64,000 bases of DNA from Pseudoips prasinana (Eukaryota > Arthropoda > Insecta > Lepidoptera > Nolidae): contig OX621244.1 of the NCBI GenBank assembly GCA_951640165.1, forward strand, positions 10,992,001-11,056,000, written 5' to 3'. The first letter of the stretch is position 1. Every line of letters begins with the position of its first letter. Below are positions 46,550-56,395 of the stretch, one piece after another. The notes under the pieces are model-generated. The model searched no databases. It was given only the letters and a program-made list of their open reading frames with translations, and was not told where the DNA came from. A program made the position numbers and the translations under genes.

Positions 46550-48352
46550 AACTAAACCGCGGCCCCCAGTCCCCGGCAGCCCTGTTTTTCCCAGCCGTGA
46601 TAACAGCAGTGATCTCTGACTATGCTACGCTAAGCTTATGGAAGAAAGACGGAAAATGACATCCACTGATGATGCTACCAGATACTGACAGCTCAACAGA
46701 CAGATCTCAAAGTCTTTGACTCGCGACACGCGCTAAATTAATCAATATTGTATTAAAGAAGCCATCGAGCGGAACAAAGGCTCTAAAGTGTTAGCAAGAG
46801 AATTGTTTGTTGGACAGAGCCAATTGACGAAGCTGAAGACTGAGGATGGCAGAATCGTCACGTCTAGACTTAAGTTGGTGGGAGAGATCGAGAGGTTCTA
46901 TGGACAGCTGTATACGAAAATCCAGTCACCTATCGATAGTTGTGCCTCAGATCCCAGAGCACGACTAACCCGAGACTTCTCCGAGGACGTCCCGGACTTA
47001 TAGATGATTTTATTAGAATGGCTCTCTAACAGCTTAAGAACAACTAGGCGCCTGGTGATGATGGAGTTACAGCAGAGCTTCTGAAAGCGGGTGTCACACC
47101 AATCCTATGGGCCCTTCAGAAGTTATTTAACTCCGTCATACTAGAAGGTCAAACGCCACAAGTATGGCACAGAGGTGTGATGGTGCTCTTTTTCAAAAAG
47201 GGCGATAAAACCCACTTGAAGAATTACAGACCCATCACAATACTGAGCCATGTTTACAAGTTGTTTTTGAGAGTCATTAAAAATCATCTCGCACACAGGT
47301 TTGACGACTTTCAGACTCCCGAACCAGTCGATTTCCGTAAAAGTTTTAGTACCATAGACCACATACATACGCTGCGGTAGGTTATACAGAAGACCGAAGA
47401 GTATAACCAGCCATTATGCTTAGTGTTTGTGGATTATGAAAAAGCCTTTGATTCGATCGAAACCTGGGCCGTACTCCGTCTCTTCAAAGATGCCAAATCG
47501 ACTACCGGTATATCGAGGTGTTAAAGTGTTTCTATGAAAACGCCACTATGTCAGTGCGGCTCCCGGACTAGAACTTGAAACCTATCCACTTGCAGCGAGG
47601 TGTGAGACAGGGAGATGTTATATCTCCGAAACAGTTCGCCGCTGCATTGGAAGATGTCTTCAAGCTTTTGGACGGGGAAGGCTTTGGCATCAATGTCAAT
47701 GGCATCACCCACCTTCGATTTGCCGACGATAAAGTATTCATGGCTGAGACTCTAGAAGACCTCGGTGCAATTCTAGATGGCCTCAGGAGAGCCTCTCAAC
47801 AATGGTCTGAAAATGAACATGGAAGTCCGAAAATCATGTCGAACATCCATGTTGCACTCACTCTACCTAAGGTTGGAGACTCTGCACCCGAAGTTGTAGA
47901 GAACTATATTATTTACTTAGGACAGATCATCCAACTAAGTAGGTCCAACTTCGAAAATCAATCATAGAATCCAACTTGGCAGCGTTCGGGAAGCTACGTA
48001 ATATCTTCTAGTCCCAAATACCACAGTGTCTCAAGTCGTGTGTTGCCAGTAATGACTTACGGAACAGAGACGTGGTCGCTCACTATGGGTCTTATCAGGC
48101 GGCTTGGAGTTTCCCTACGAGATCGAAAACCAAAGAAACCAACTCAACCCGAAGAATTGCCAAGCTGAAGTGGCAGTGGGCAGCGCTCGTAGAACCGACG
48201 GCCGCTGGGGCAGAAAGGTTCTCGAGTGGCGACCACGAACCGGATGATCTGGTGCGGGTCGCTAGATGAAGACCGGCAATTGTGGGTATCTTTGGGGGAG
48301 GCCTTTGTCCAGCTGTGGGCGTCTTTCGGCTGATATGATGATGATGATGACA
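46550..48352 (+). pseudogene. RTE-a LINE, 5' truncated Pol with many frameshifts
   Basis: Open pieces in order: 46788-47003 (linker with QSQLTKLKTEDGRIV and IERFYGQLYTK), 47177-47380 (FFKKGDKTHLKNYRPITILS, RT fingers), a stretch in another frame with FVDYEKAFDSIET (motif A), 47575-47967 (HLQRGVRQGDVISPKQF, motif B, and LRFADDKVFMAE, catalytic FADD), and 48072-48269 with the C-terminus. It ends in GCTGATATGATGATGATGATG, the RTE-type tail. Several stops and shifts make it non-functional. The C-terminal 200 bp are dispersed in this window as truncated copies at 198, 6003, 7691, 51655 and 58400. Confidence 0.88.
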
Positions 48353-48554
48353 AAGGCGGAATTGATACCAAAGGCATTCTCTGCCAGTTGACCTTTGGGT
48401 GATGCAGTGATAATGATTATACTGTAAATAAACCTCCGTTATAACTCCGCAAAAAAACAGCGGAGGCGGAGGCGGAGGCGAAGATACGATTTCTTGCGGA
48501 ACTGCCGCAGTAACGGAGGCGGAGGCGAAGATCCGTTACAACCCTAGTATGAAG

Positions 48555-50131
48555 GAAAGGATGGGGTAAACAAAATGTTGTAGAACAATGAGAGTATATG
48601 AGTATCCCGACGAAGGCGTATAGATAGCCACTTGAGCTTGGTACGGAATTCAGAGACATGATCATATTTGCGAAGGCCAAAATATGAATCTTATGCAGAC
48701 ATTTTGGAGGCGCTCAAGTTTATCAAGCCGGTTTTGGGTAAGATCCAGATAGCTGACATCTGCATAATCTAGTATTGGGAGAAGAAGGGATTCTGCGAGC
48801 GCAATTTTAGTGGTCATAGGCAGGAAATTGCGTAGTCGACGTAAAGAACCAAACGATGCGTATAGTTTACGGCTAACACACTTCATTTGAGTATCCCAGG
48901 ACAAATTGCGATCGAAAAAGATGCCCAGATTCTTAACACTTCTACTGAACTCAATTAAAGTACCATCGAACGTTATTTGTGGAAGCTGTGACCATGGCAC
49001 TTTTGATATCATCCTCGGGCTACCGATTATGATGGTTTGTGTCTTGATGGGATTGACTTGAAGCCCGTATGCACGACTCCACCCACAAATTTTGGCTAAA
49101 TCTGTATTAATTTGACGTCAGCATAAAGGTGGTAGGAGGAGACAAGTTGATTAGAGATGGAATTTATAAAAATTGCAAAAAGTAAAGGAGATAAAACGCC
49201 ACCCTGAGGAACGCCTGCAGTTGTGTTGCACCAAGAGAAACGAGTGTCATCTATTTGTATCGATTTGTGGCGTTTTATCTCCTTTACTTTTTGCAATTTT
49301 TATAAATTCCATCTCTAATCAACTTGTCTCCTCCTACCACCTTTATGCTGACGACCTTCAAATATATTTCCAAACTCCCCTAGATAGGTTATCTTTTGCG
49401 GTCAGTCAAATTAATACAGATTTCAGAAGCAAAAAGTAAAGGAGATAAAACGCCACCCTGAGGAACGCCTGCAGTTGTGTTGCACCAAGACGAACGAGTG
49501 TCATCGATACAAATAGACTGCCGGCGGCCAGACAGGTAACTATGAAACCAGTCAATGACCGTTGGAGATACGTTAAGAGAGCGCAAGATTCCAAGTAGTA
49601 TGTCAAAATCTACGGTATTAAACGCATTGCTGAAATCCAGAAGAGTAAGCACTGTCAGTTCTCCGCGCTCCATGCTAGATCTTATGTCCTCCGTAATATG
49701 GACCAGGGCCGTGGTCGTACTGTGTCCAGGACGGAAACCGGATTGGTAAGGATTGAGGAGATTATTTTTAGCAAGAAAGGTACTAAACTGATTATAAATG
49801 AGGCGTGCCAGGACTTTGGAGAGGAAAGGTAGTATAGAAATTGGGCGATAATCGGAAAAGGATGTGGGGTTGGATTTTTTGGGGAGAGGAATAATTTTAG
49901 CATCTTTCCATAAAGCTGGAAAAATGCCAAGGGTAATAGAAGAATTTAGGATATGGCAAATAATAGGAAGGATTTCATTGAGGATAGGAAGGACCATATT
50001 ACGGGTAATACTATCGTTTCCGACTGCATTTGATGAAATAGATTCGACACTCTTCTTAACGTCACAAGCAGAAAATTGACTAAAAGTGAAGGAAGTGTAA
50101 TTGGGAGTAGGAATCGGATATGGTGAAGGTA
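48555..50131 (-). pseudogene. JK LINE reverse transcriptase, rearranged
   Basis: 49389-49997 (202 codons) shows WKDAKIIPLPKKSNPTSFSD, YRPISILPFLSKVL, YQSGFRPGHSTTTALVHI, LLDFSNAFNTVDFDIL (motif A) and AGVPQGGVLSPLLFA (motif B). It then runs into an inverted segment (plus strand, ~49254-49436) that carries the LYADD active-site box, followed by a second minus copy of motif B (49096-49296) where the palm is interrupted by a deletion after YAD. Normal order resumes with 48662-49012 (SVKNLGIFFDRNLSWDTQMK, ILDYADVSYLDL). The catalytic centre is destroyed. Confidence 0.82.
49116..49353. repeat. Perfect 87-bp inverted duplication inside JK RT
   Basis: 49116-49202 and 49267-49353 are exact reverse complements (CGTCAGCATAAAGGTGGTAG and onward) around a 64-bp spacer. 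The spacer itself contains a switch point near 49250, and 49434-49500 is a further direct copy of the left arm's inner end. Confidence 0.93.
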
Positions 50132-50133
50132 CA

Positions 50134-50264
50134 GACGCCAGTACATCCAGCTACCCCAATCTGTCAAATTTCTTTTATTGATTTTCAAGTTTATCGCAAA
50201 AGCATTAGTTTCATTTTCAATTGGGGAAATTTGACAGATTTGGGTAGCTTGATGTGCTGGCGTC
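50134..50264. mobile_element. M1 MITE, complete copy
   Basis: GACGCCAGTACATCCAGCTA on the left, GGTAGCTTGATGTGCTGGCG on the right. The flanks GTACA and TGTAC extend the palindrome by five bases, as happens much more strongly at 41349. It sits at the 5' edge of JK LINE sequence. Confidence 0.9.
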
Positions 50265-50298
50265 TGTACAATAAAGATTATTCTATTTTATTCTAAAA

Positions 50299-50617
50299 CT
50301 AGCTGTGCCCCACGGTTTTACTCGCGTTAAATTGTATAACTTATCACAGCTCCTCCCCCGTAGGTGATAGCGTGATAATAGCCTATATGTTGACCCGACC
50401 TTTTCGTAATATTCGTGCAAAATTTGAAGTAAATCCATGCAGTACTTTTTGAGTTTACCCCGGACATACATACAGACAAACAGATAAACAGACAAAAATT
50501 CTAAAAACTATATTTTTGGCTTCGATATCGATTGTAGATCACGCCCCAAGTATCCTTTTAAAAAAATATACAATGTACAGTTTTGACTTTCCTACGATTT
50601 TATTATATTGCTTTTAA
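50299..50617 (-). mobile_element. Non-autonomous Helitron (subfamily 1)
   Basis: Plus-strand left end ACTAGCTGTGCCCCACGG, the inverse of the CTAG terminus. The hairpin region reads CACGGTTTTACTCGCG with one mismatch in the stem. The 5' end near 50615 reads on the minus strand ATATAATAAAATCGTAGG. It matches 25338 and 35432 throughout. Confidence 0.82.
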
Positions 50618-51004
50618 TATATGCAATATATTTCAATAACAACAAAAATATGCATAAATACCTAAAGGCAAAAACGTGCGGGTAATGCTCATATCGGAAA
50701 CCTACATACATATTGAAGGTCAATTTTGGGACAGTTTATATTTACTTTGGACACACTCCACTTCAATGATATTTGTATTGGACCAAGGTGAAAAGTGACA
50801 TTGAAATACATTGATTTTTGTAGCTTTCGTCTTTCTGCAGACTTTTAAATGCAGATTATAGAAATATGTTCATTATCACACACATACACACAAAAGAAAG
50901 ACGTTATAAATTCATCTGAACGTTGTTTTTAATCCAATTGGAAATGCTTTCTATGTAGTTGTAATCCCATTTAAATCTTGTTAAGAGGCCTGCAAAGATT
51001 GTGA
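50618..51004. other. No feature recognised
   Basis: AT-rich DNA without coding signal. Confidence 0.4.
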
Positions 51005-51070
51005 GATATGGAAATCCGTTGGCTCTGGCTACCCCTCTAGGAAACAGGCGTGAATCAATGTATGTATTAC
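51005..51070 (+). mobile_element. RTE-b LINE 3' end fragment
   Basis: GGAAATCCGTTGGCTCTGGC, TACCCCTCTAGGAAACAGGC and GTGAATCAATGTATGTATTA match the 3' ends at 42424 (inverted) and 58870-58935. Only about 65 bp remain. Confidence 0.78.
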
Positions 51071-51654
51071 CACTGTTATGTTATATCGTTTCTCAAAAAT
51101 TATTATCTCTGAGTGTAAGTACAAACAAGACACACGTTTCCTGTAGATATTAGAAACATGAATAAATTCTCATTGTATGTTACAATACCATCGGAATTCG
51201 GTTTGTCAGTCTATGAATATAATTTGCGAGATTTATACGACGGGTCCTCGATCTGACATTCAGTTTCGGAAATTTATTCAATACCTACCAACTGATCCCT
51301 ATATAAAATCAAATATAACGAATTGAGCCTCTTTATACGTTGTTGCCTATTTTATTGGAGACCCGGATTTGTATGAAAATGTTTTTTTTTCTTATTTCGG
51401 CGCGAAGGTCCGGTCATATCGCATTTTTGGGAACATTTACTCGAAGTCGCTTTATTATTTCCAATTCATTGTTAACGTGAATGTTATTAAGTATTTTCCA
51501 TTTTATATTTTCTCGTATTCTTTATTTATCCTATAGGTATATTTAATAAAGGGCTCATGTAAATATGACAAACAAGGAACATGTTAATTAAATACCCATC
51601 CTAAAAAATGACAAAATGAAATGAATTATATATATTGTTATCCGCAGGCGAACC
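51071..51654. other. No feature recognised
   Basis: AT-rich sequence with no coding signal. Confidence 0.4.
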
Positions 51655-51940
51655 AAAGTAACCAACATAGCCGCAAGAATTGCCAAGCTGAAGTGGCAGT
51701 GGGCAGGGCACGTAGCTTGTAGAGCCGACGGCCGCTAGGGTAGAAAAGTTCTCGAGTGGCGACCACGAACCGGAAGACGCTGCGTAGGCAGGCCCCCTAC
51801 AAGATGGACCGATGATATTGTGAGGGCCGCTGGAAATCGCTGGATGCAGATAGTGCAAGACCGGCAATGGTGGAGATCTTTGGGGGAGGCCTTTGTCCAG
51901 CTGTGAACGTCTTTCGGCTGATATGGTGATGATGATATTG
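51655..51940 (+). mobile_element. RTE-a LINE 3' fragment
   Basis: Longest isolated copy of the RTE-a end: GCAAGAATTGCCAAGCTGAA, GGGCAGGGCACGTAGC, CGGCCGCTAGGGTAGAAAAG, ACAAGATGGACCGATGATAT, GATCTTTGGGGGAGGCCTTT and a TGATATGGTGATGATGATA tail. The plus frame carries stops (CTAGGG for CTGGGG). Confidence 0.85.
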
Positions 51941-51974
51941 TTATTTTCTTAAAGGTCGCGTACAAAGGAATTTT

Positions 51975-52110
51975 CCGCGCAGGACAACTATTTGTGTGAC
52001 CCATAAATAGATGTTCTGAGTCTGGATGTACCCTGTGCCCGTCTATTAAATGTTTGTAAAGTACCCAGCGACACAGGGATTAGTTTCCCTAATGCGGGCG
52101 TTGTATTAAA
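51975..52110 (+). mobile_element. SINE-B copy lacking its head
   Basis: CGCAGGACAACTATTTGTGT, GACCCATAAATAGATGTTCT, GAGTCTGGATGTACC and GACACAGGGATTAGTTTCCC, ending AATGCGGGCGTTGT. The tRNA-like part is missing. Confidence 0.75.
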
Positions 52111-52116
52111 AAAAGG

Positions 52117-53275
52117 AAGTCTTCGTATTGCGAGGTCTTACAATCATGTAATCTCGGACACAAAGCACACCGAGACTTAATAACAACTTCATCTGGGTCA
52201 CGTAAGTTGTCCCGTAACCTGAAACACAAGAGATTAGTCTTTGAATTTGACTTTATATTTTCTTGACAAGTGGAGGATGATGAATTTATTTGAGACGTAG
52301 TTGATTTTTTTGTTTGACAAATACAAGTGTATGTTAGTACCCAAATGCTGATTAAATTTCATTATTTCATTTCATTATCATTATTTTATTATACGTAAAT
52401 AAAACCGGCCAAGTGTGAGTCAGACTCGCGCAAGAAAGGTTCCGTACCATTATCTATAAAAACGCAAAAAATCACGTTTGTTGAATGGGAGCCCCCTTAA
52501 ATATTTATTTTATTTTTTGTTATAGCGGCAACAGAAATACATCATCTGTGAAAATTTCAACTGTCTAACTATCACGGTACATGAGATACAGCCTGGTGAC
52601 AGACGGACAGACAGACAGCGAAGTCTTAATAATAGGGTCACGTTTTACCATTTGGGTACGGAACCCTAAAAAAGAAAGTCTTCGTATTGCGAGGCCTTAC
52701 AAACATGTAATCTCGGACACAAAGCACACCGAGACTTAATAACAACTTTATCTGGGTCACGTAAGTTGTCCCGTGTCCCGGAACCTGAAACACCACAGGT
52801 TATTCTCCGAATTTGACTTCATATTTTCTTGACAAGTGGAGGATGATGCATTTATTTTAGAATTACTTAGTAGATATTTTTTGTTTGACAAGTACAAGTG
52901 TATGTTAGTACCCAAGTGCTGATTAAATTTCATTTCATTATCATTATTTCATTATACGTAAATAAAACCGGCCAAGTGTGAGTCGGACTCGCGCAAGAAG
53001 GGTTCCGTACCATTATCTATAAAAACGCAAAAAAATCACGTTTGTTGTATGGGGGCTCCCATACAACAAACGTGAATTGTTTGCGTCCCTTAAATATTTT
53101 TTTTATTTTGTTTTTTAGTATTTTTTGGTATAGCGGCAACAGAAATACATCATCTGTGAAAATTTCAACTGTCTATCGCGGGTCATGAGATACAGCCTGC
53201 TGACAGACGGACAGACAGACAGCGAAGTCTTAGTAATAGGGTCCCGTTTTACCCTTTGGGTACAGAACCTTAAAA
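52117..53275 (+). repeat. Tandem duplication, two units of ~560 and ~600 bp
   Basis: Both units start AAGTCTTCGTATTGCGAGG and end in a GGTACGGAACCCTAAAAA-type T1 transposon terminus. The second starts at 52676. Each contains a T1 fragment (ACCGGCCAAGTGTGAGTC to CGGAACCCTAA) plus about 290 bp of left flank, so the whole segment was duplicated. Unit 2 is longer, mostly because of an inserted hairpin at 53037-53074. Confidence 0.9.
53037..53074. repeat. Perfect 17-bp hairpin gained in unit 2
   Basis: CACGTTTGTTGTATGGG at 53037-53053 is complementary to 53058-53074 around a 4-base loop, with imperfect pairing for another ~15 bp outward. Unit 1 has only one arm at the same place. Confidence 0.9.
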
Positions 53276-53277
53276 AT

Positions 53278-53682
53278 GGAACCATTCTCTGGAATAAATA
53301 AATGACTTTTAATTTTATTAACTAGGTAACATTAAGCAAAGAACACTTCATTACAGTTTCACAAAGGACTAATACGGAAGATACAGTAGGGCACCGATAA
53401 ATCCCTACTATTATGGGTTCATCAATCCAATAATGGGCCTCGCATAGGGCTCGGTTAGCACTAAATACGGGGTATCATTCGCAATGAAATTTAGTAGGGG
53501 GAGAAAGACATATCGTTGTGGTTGCTTAATTTATTGCATGTTTTTTGTACCGGCCGGGGTAATGGCCTTTAATGGCTCTTTGTATGGACAAATAACATTA
53601 AAGAACTAAGGTTGTTCTGATTTTTGTTAATTAGAAAAGGGTTCTAAGTAAGTAATTTTATTTGGCCTTTATTTAATGGACG
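53278..53682. other. No gene recognised
   Basis: ATTCTCTGGAATAAATAAATGA near 53285 looks like a LINE 3' tail (compare GGAATAAATGACTTTTGAAT at 56341). The remainder is unrecognised. Confidence 0.45.
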
Positions 53683-54400
53683 TTTTTAGGGTTCCGTAGC
53701 CAAATGGCAAAAAACGGAACCCTTATAGATTCGTCATGTCTGTCTGTCCGTCCCACAGTGGAACGAATGTATGGGAGCGGTTGGACGTAGACATGTCCGA
53801 AAAAAAAGAGTAAAATTATGCCAAACTAATGATGCCATCTTATTCGATTACTTAATGCCTTCATAACTTGTGGTGATGAATTTCTTCATAACTCCCATAT
53901 TTCGGGAGTAATTTGAGAAAATGTGAAATTTTACTATGAAAATGAGTGTATCGAGCTCTCTCCCTCCTGATTCCGGGCTTGTTTCAAGTAGCGGTCTCTA
54001 ATATCATAATGCTAATACTAAGAGCTATATTTAATACTAAGACACATAGTGCGCCAAATGTGCACTTTCTGGGATAAAGAGTGATGTTTATTTTATAACA
54101 CAATTTTTTTATTTTTTGTTTATTTTGTTGATTAAAACCGTTTTTCTAAAGGTTTACCTTATTACAATAACATTTCTGAGCAGCCAATTAGAGAAGATAT
54201 AAGCTAATTAGGATATATAATTAGGGACTTAAGGTTTACATATAAAACTGATGCACTAATGATTACTGATAAGAACATTGCTATTATTTAATTACTAAAT
54301 GGCTCTTAATACACTAATTTAGCATGCATCATTTACTAATTATCACAATAACTAATTACCTTGCAATATTTAACAAAGGATACCTGGGATACCTGGATTT

Positions 54401-54438
54401 TATATAAATAGGTCACTATTAGTAACTTTAAAATCAGT
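54401..54438 (+). promoter_or_regulatory. Candidate core promoter in transposon spacer
   Basis: TATATAAATA at 54401-54410 is followed by TCAGT at 54434-54438. The spacing of TATA to initiator A (~33 bp) is that of a focused arthropod RNA polymerase II promoter. The first ATG is 41 bp downstream of the initiator A. Confidence 0.55.
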
Positions 54439-54476
54439 GTTGATTTACACCTCGTTGTATCCAAGCTAATCTCGCA

Positions 54477-54815
54477 ATGTATTTTCCAAATTTTAATACA
54501 AATCTTGATATTCACGTTGCTTTATGCGCACGCGCACATAAAGATTTACGCGACTTTAACTATTTGTTCAGTGTTTTAAAAGATAACAGTTGTGTTCAGT
54601 TATGTGAAAGTGCTGAAACAAGTTTAAAAGACTGGTGTCGTCGATTTTGCTACCGCATTTATGCAAAATGGACACAGTCTGGAAGAAGCACAGATAAGTT
54701 TTTTTTAATTTTCATTTCCTTTTATCCCAGAAAGTGCACATTTGGCGCACTATGTGTCTTAGTATTAAATATAGCTCTTAGTAATAGCATTACGATATTA
54801 GAGACCGCTACTTGA
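54477..54815 (+). CDS. Unknown ORF in the T1-type element, possible first exon
   Basis: 112 codons from ATG at 54477. The first ~75 residues are unlike the flanking DNA: ALCARAHKDLRDFNYLF and ETSLKDWCRRFCYRIYAKWT, rich in Cys, Trp and basic residues. Near 54700 the frame enters T-rich DNA and then the right inverted arm, so the later residues are probably not real coding. I cannot identify the family. A transposase N-terminus or a captured host exon are both possible. A canonical GT donor at the end of the compositional block is not obvious. The promoter-like motifs upstream support transcription, but coding is unproven. Confidence 0.35.
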   Translation: MYFPNFNTNLDIHVALCARAHKDLRDFNYLFSVLKDNSCVQLCESAETSLKDWCRRFCYRIYAKWTQSGRSTDKFFLIFISFYPRKCTFGALCVLVLNIALSNSITILETAT

Positions 54816-55740
54816 AACAAGCCCGGAATCAGGAGGGAGAGAGCTCGATACACTCATTTTCATAGTAAAATTTCACATTTTCTCAAATTACTCCCGAAAT
54901 ATGGGAGTTATGAAGAAATTCATCACCACAATTTATGAAGGCATTAAGTAATCGAATAAGATGGCATCATTAGTTTGTCATAATTTTACTCTTATTTTTC
55001 GGACATGTCTACGTCCAACCGCTCCCATACATTCGTTCCACTGGCGCGTCCGTATGTCACAGCCACTTTTTTCCGAAACTATAAGTGCTGTACTACTGAA
55101 ACTTGGTTGATAGATGTATTCTGTGAACCGCATTAAGATTGTTACACAAAAATAGAAAAAGAACAATTATATCGCCATACATAGAACTGAAACTCAAATT
55201 TTTTTTTTCATCGTACCCGCTCATGTGGGTTTCTATGGATAGGTCTTCAAAAATGATATTGAGGTATCTAATATCATTTTTTTTTAAACTGAATAGTTTG
55301 CGCGAGAGACACTTCCAAAGTGGTAAAATGAGCCCCCCCCCCCCTCTAACTTCTAAAATAAGCGAATGATAAAACTAAAAAAAATATATGATGTGCATTA
55401 CTATAGAAACTAACAACGAAAATTGGTTTGAACGAGACCTAGCAAGTAGTTTTATTTTTATACGTCATAAACCGCAATTTGCTTTCATTTAATCAACTGA
55501 AATACTTGCTGCTACGGAACCCTTCATGTGCGAGTCCGACTCGCACTTGGCCGGTTTTTTATATTAGGTACTAATTGTAATATCAGAATGTGACTAGCCT
55601 GTTAAACTGCTGATTTACCAGTTATAATGTTAAAACAAGTACGAAAAGCTGAGGATGGCAAACTAGTAATGAGAAATAGACAATGACCCCAAAGATAATC
55701 ATCAATTTACTGTAACTATATTATATCCTGGTATAAAAGC

Positions 55741-56380
55741 GTTGCGGACATTAACACCATATTTGTATTTCAGAAAAGAGCTGTATGAGCCATATATAAA
55801 CTTGGTCCGCGAGTATCTTTAAGAGAAAAGTTTAAAGAGATTAACATTCTGAATGTAGCATGTTAGTATATATATGAAAATCTAATTTATGTGCATCAAA
55901 ATAAAGACTCCTTCTGTAAAAGGAGTGATACTCATAATATAAATACTTGATATAAGCATGACCTTGTGTTACATACCACCCTTCACAAAATAAGTCACTC
56001 TTTTATGGGGCAATGTATAAGATTCTATAAAAAACTTCCCATTGATATCAGAGAAATGTCTACGAATAAGTTTAAAAGGACAACAAGTATAAAAGTCTTA
56101 TTGTGTAGCAGGGCTTACTACAAAACTTCTGATTATTTCAGTGACAAAACGGCATGGGATTGATTCGCTCTAGATTAACACATTTAAGTACAAACAATGT
56201 AATTTTATATAAAAAAATATATATTTAAAAAAAGGATTCCTACTGAGTTTTACGGCAGTGTTTCTCAGTAGCTGCCACGTCATGCACTGCATGGTAGGGT
56301 TAAAAATATTGACGATACCACACAAATGTAATATTTTATCGGAATAAATGACTTTTGAATTTGAATTAGAATAATAAATA
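55741..56380 (+). pseudogene. LINE C-terminal fragment (CR1/Jockey type)
   Basis: In broken frames it reads IFVFQKRAV, YKLGPRVSLREKFKEINILN, then an open piece at 55966-56163 with QCIRFYKKLPIDIREMSTNK and FKRTTSIKVLLCSRAYYKTS, the pattern found at the C-terminus of these LINE Pol proteins (compare 13787-14482). The 3' UTR ends with GGAATAAATGACTTTTGAAT and a TTTGAATT-like tail. Only the end of Pol survives, with stops. Confidence 0.72.
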
Positions 56381-56395
56381 AATATCTTCGGATAA

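Larger units (their letters stand above)
45975..48554. mobile_element. hAT-like DNA transposon with 8-bp TSD, carrying an RTE-a insertion
   Basis: Element 45983-48546. Both ends begin TAGGGTTGTAACGGA, a perfect 15-bp inverted repeat, and GTATGAAG occurs directly outside each end (45975-45982 and 48547-48554). An 8-bp duplication and TAGGG-type TIR fit hAT. Subterminal DNA is full of GCGGAGGCGGAGGCGG-like repeats at both ends, possible transposase sites. No hAT transposase is visible: the interior is AT-rich DNA plus an RTE-a LINE copy at ~46550-48352. It is therefore non-autonomous. Confidence 0.92.
45385..50131 (-). mobile_element. Jockey/CR1-superfamily LINE (JK), split by a hAT-like element
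   Basis: Minus-strand LINE. RT fingers and palm lie at 49389-50131, a rearranged palm segment at 49100-49440, thumb and C-terminal region at 48555-49012, and the last C-terminal codons plus 3' UTR at 45385-45974. The gap 45983-48546 is a later insertion flanked by GTATGAAG on each side. The 3' end is a short tail reading on the plus strand as GATAGATAGATTAACTCTTT near 45387. The endonuclease is missing (5' truncation), and an M1 MITE begins at 50134. Confidence 0.8.
53683..55560 (+). mobile_element. T1-type DNA transposon with long internal inverted arms
   Basis: The left end reads TTTTTAGGGTTCCGTAGCC, the right end CTGCTACGGAACCC followed by CGAGTCCGACTCGCACTTGG and CCGG, the same termini as the T1 fragments at 52408-52672 and 52965-53275. 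Inside, 53756-54078 and 54721-55042 are complementary with few mismatches, giving ~322-bp arms around a 642-bp spacer. The right part also has CATCGTACCCGCTCATGTGG and GAGAGACACTTCCAAAGTGG, common in lepidopteran repeats. No known transposase is recognisable. The superfamily is not assigned. Confidence 0.75.
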
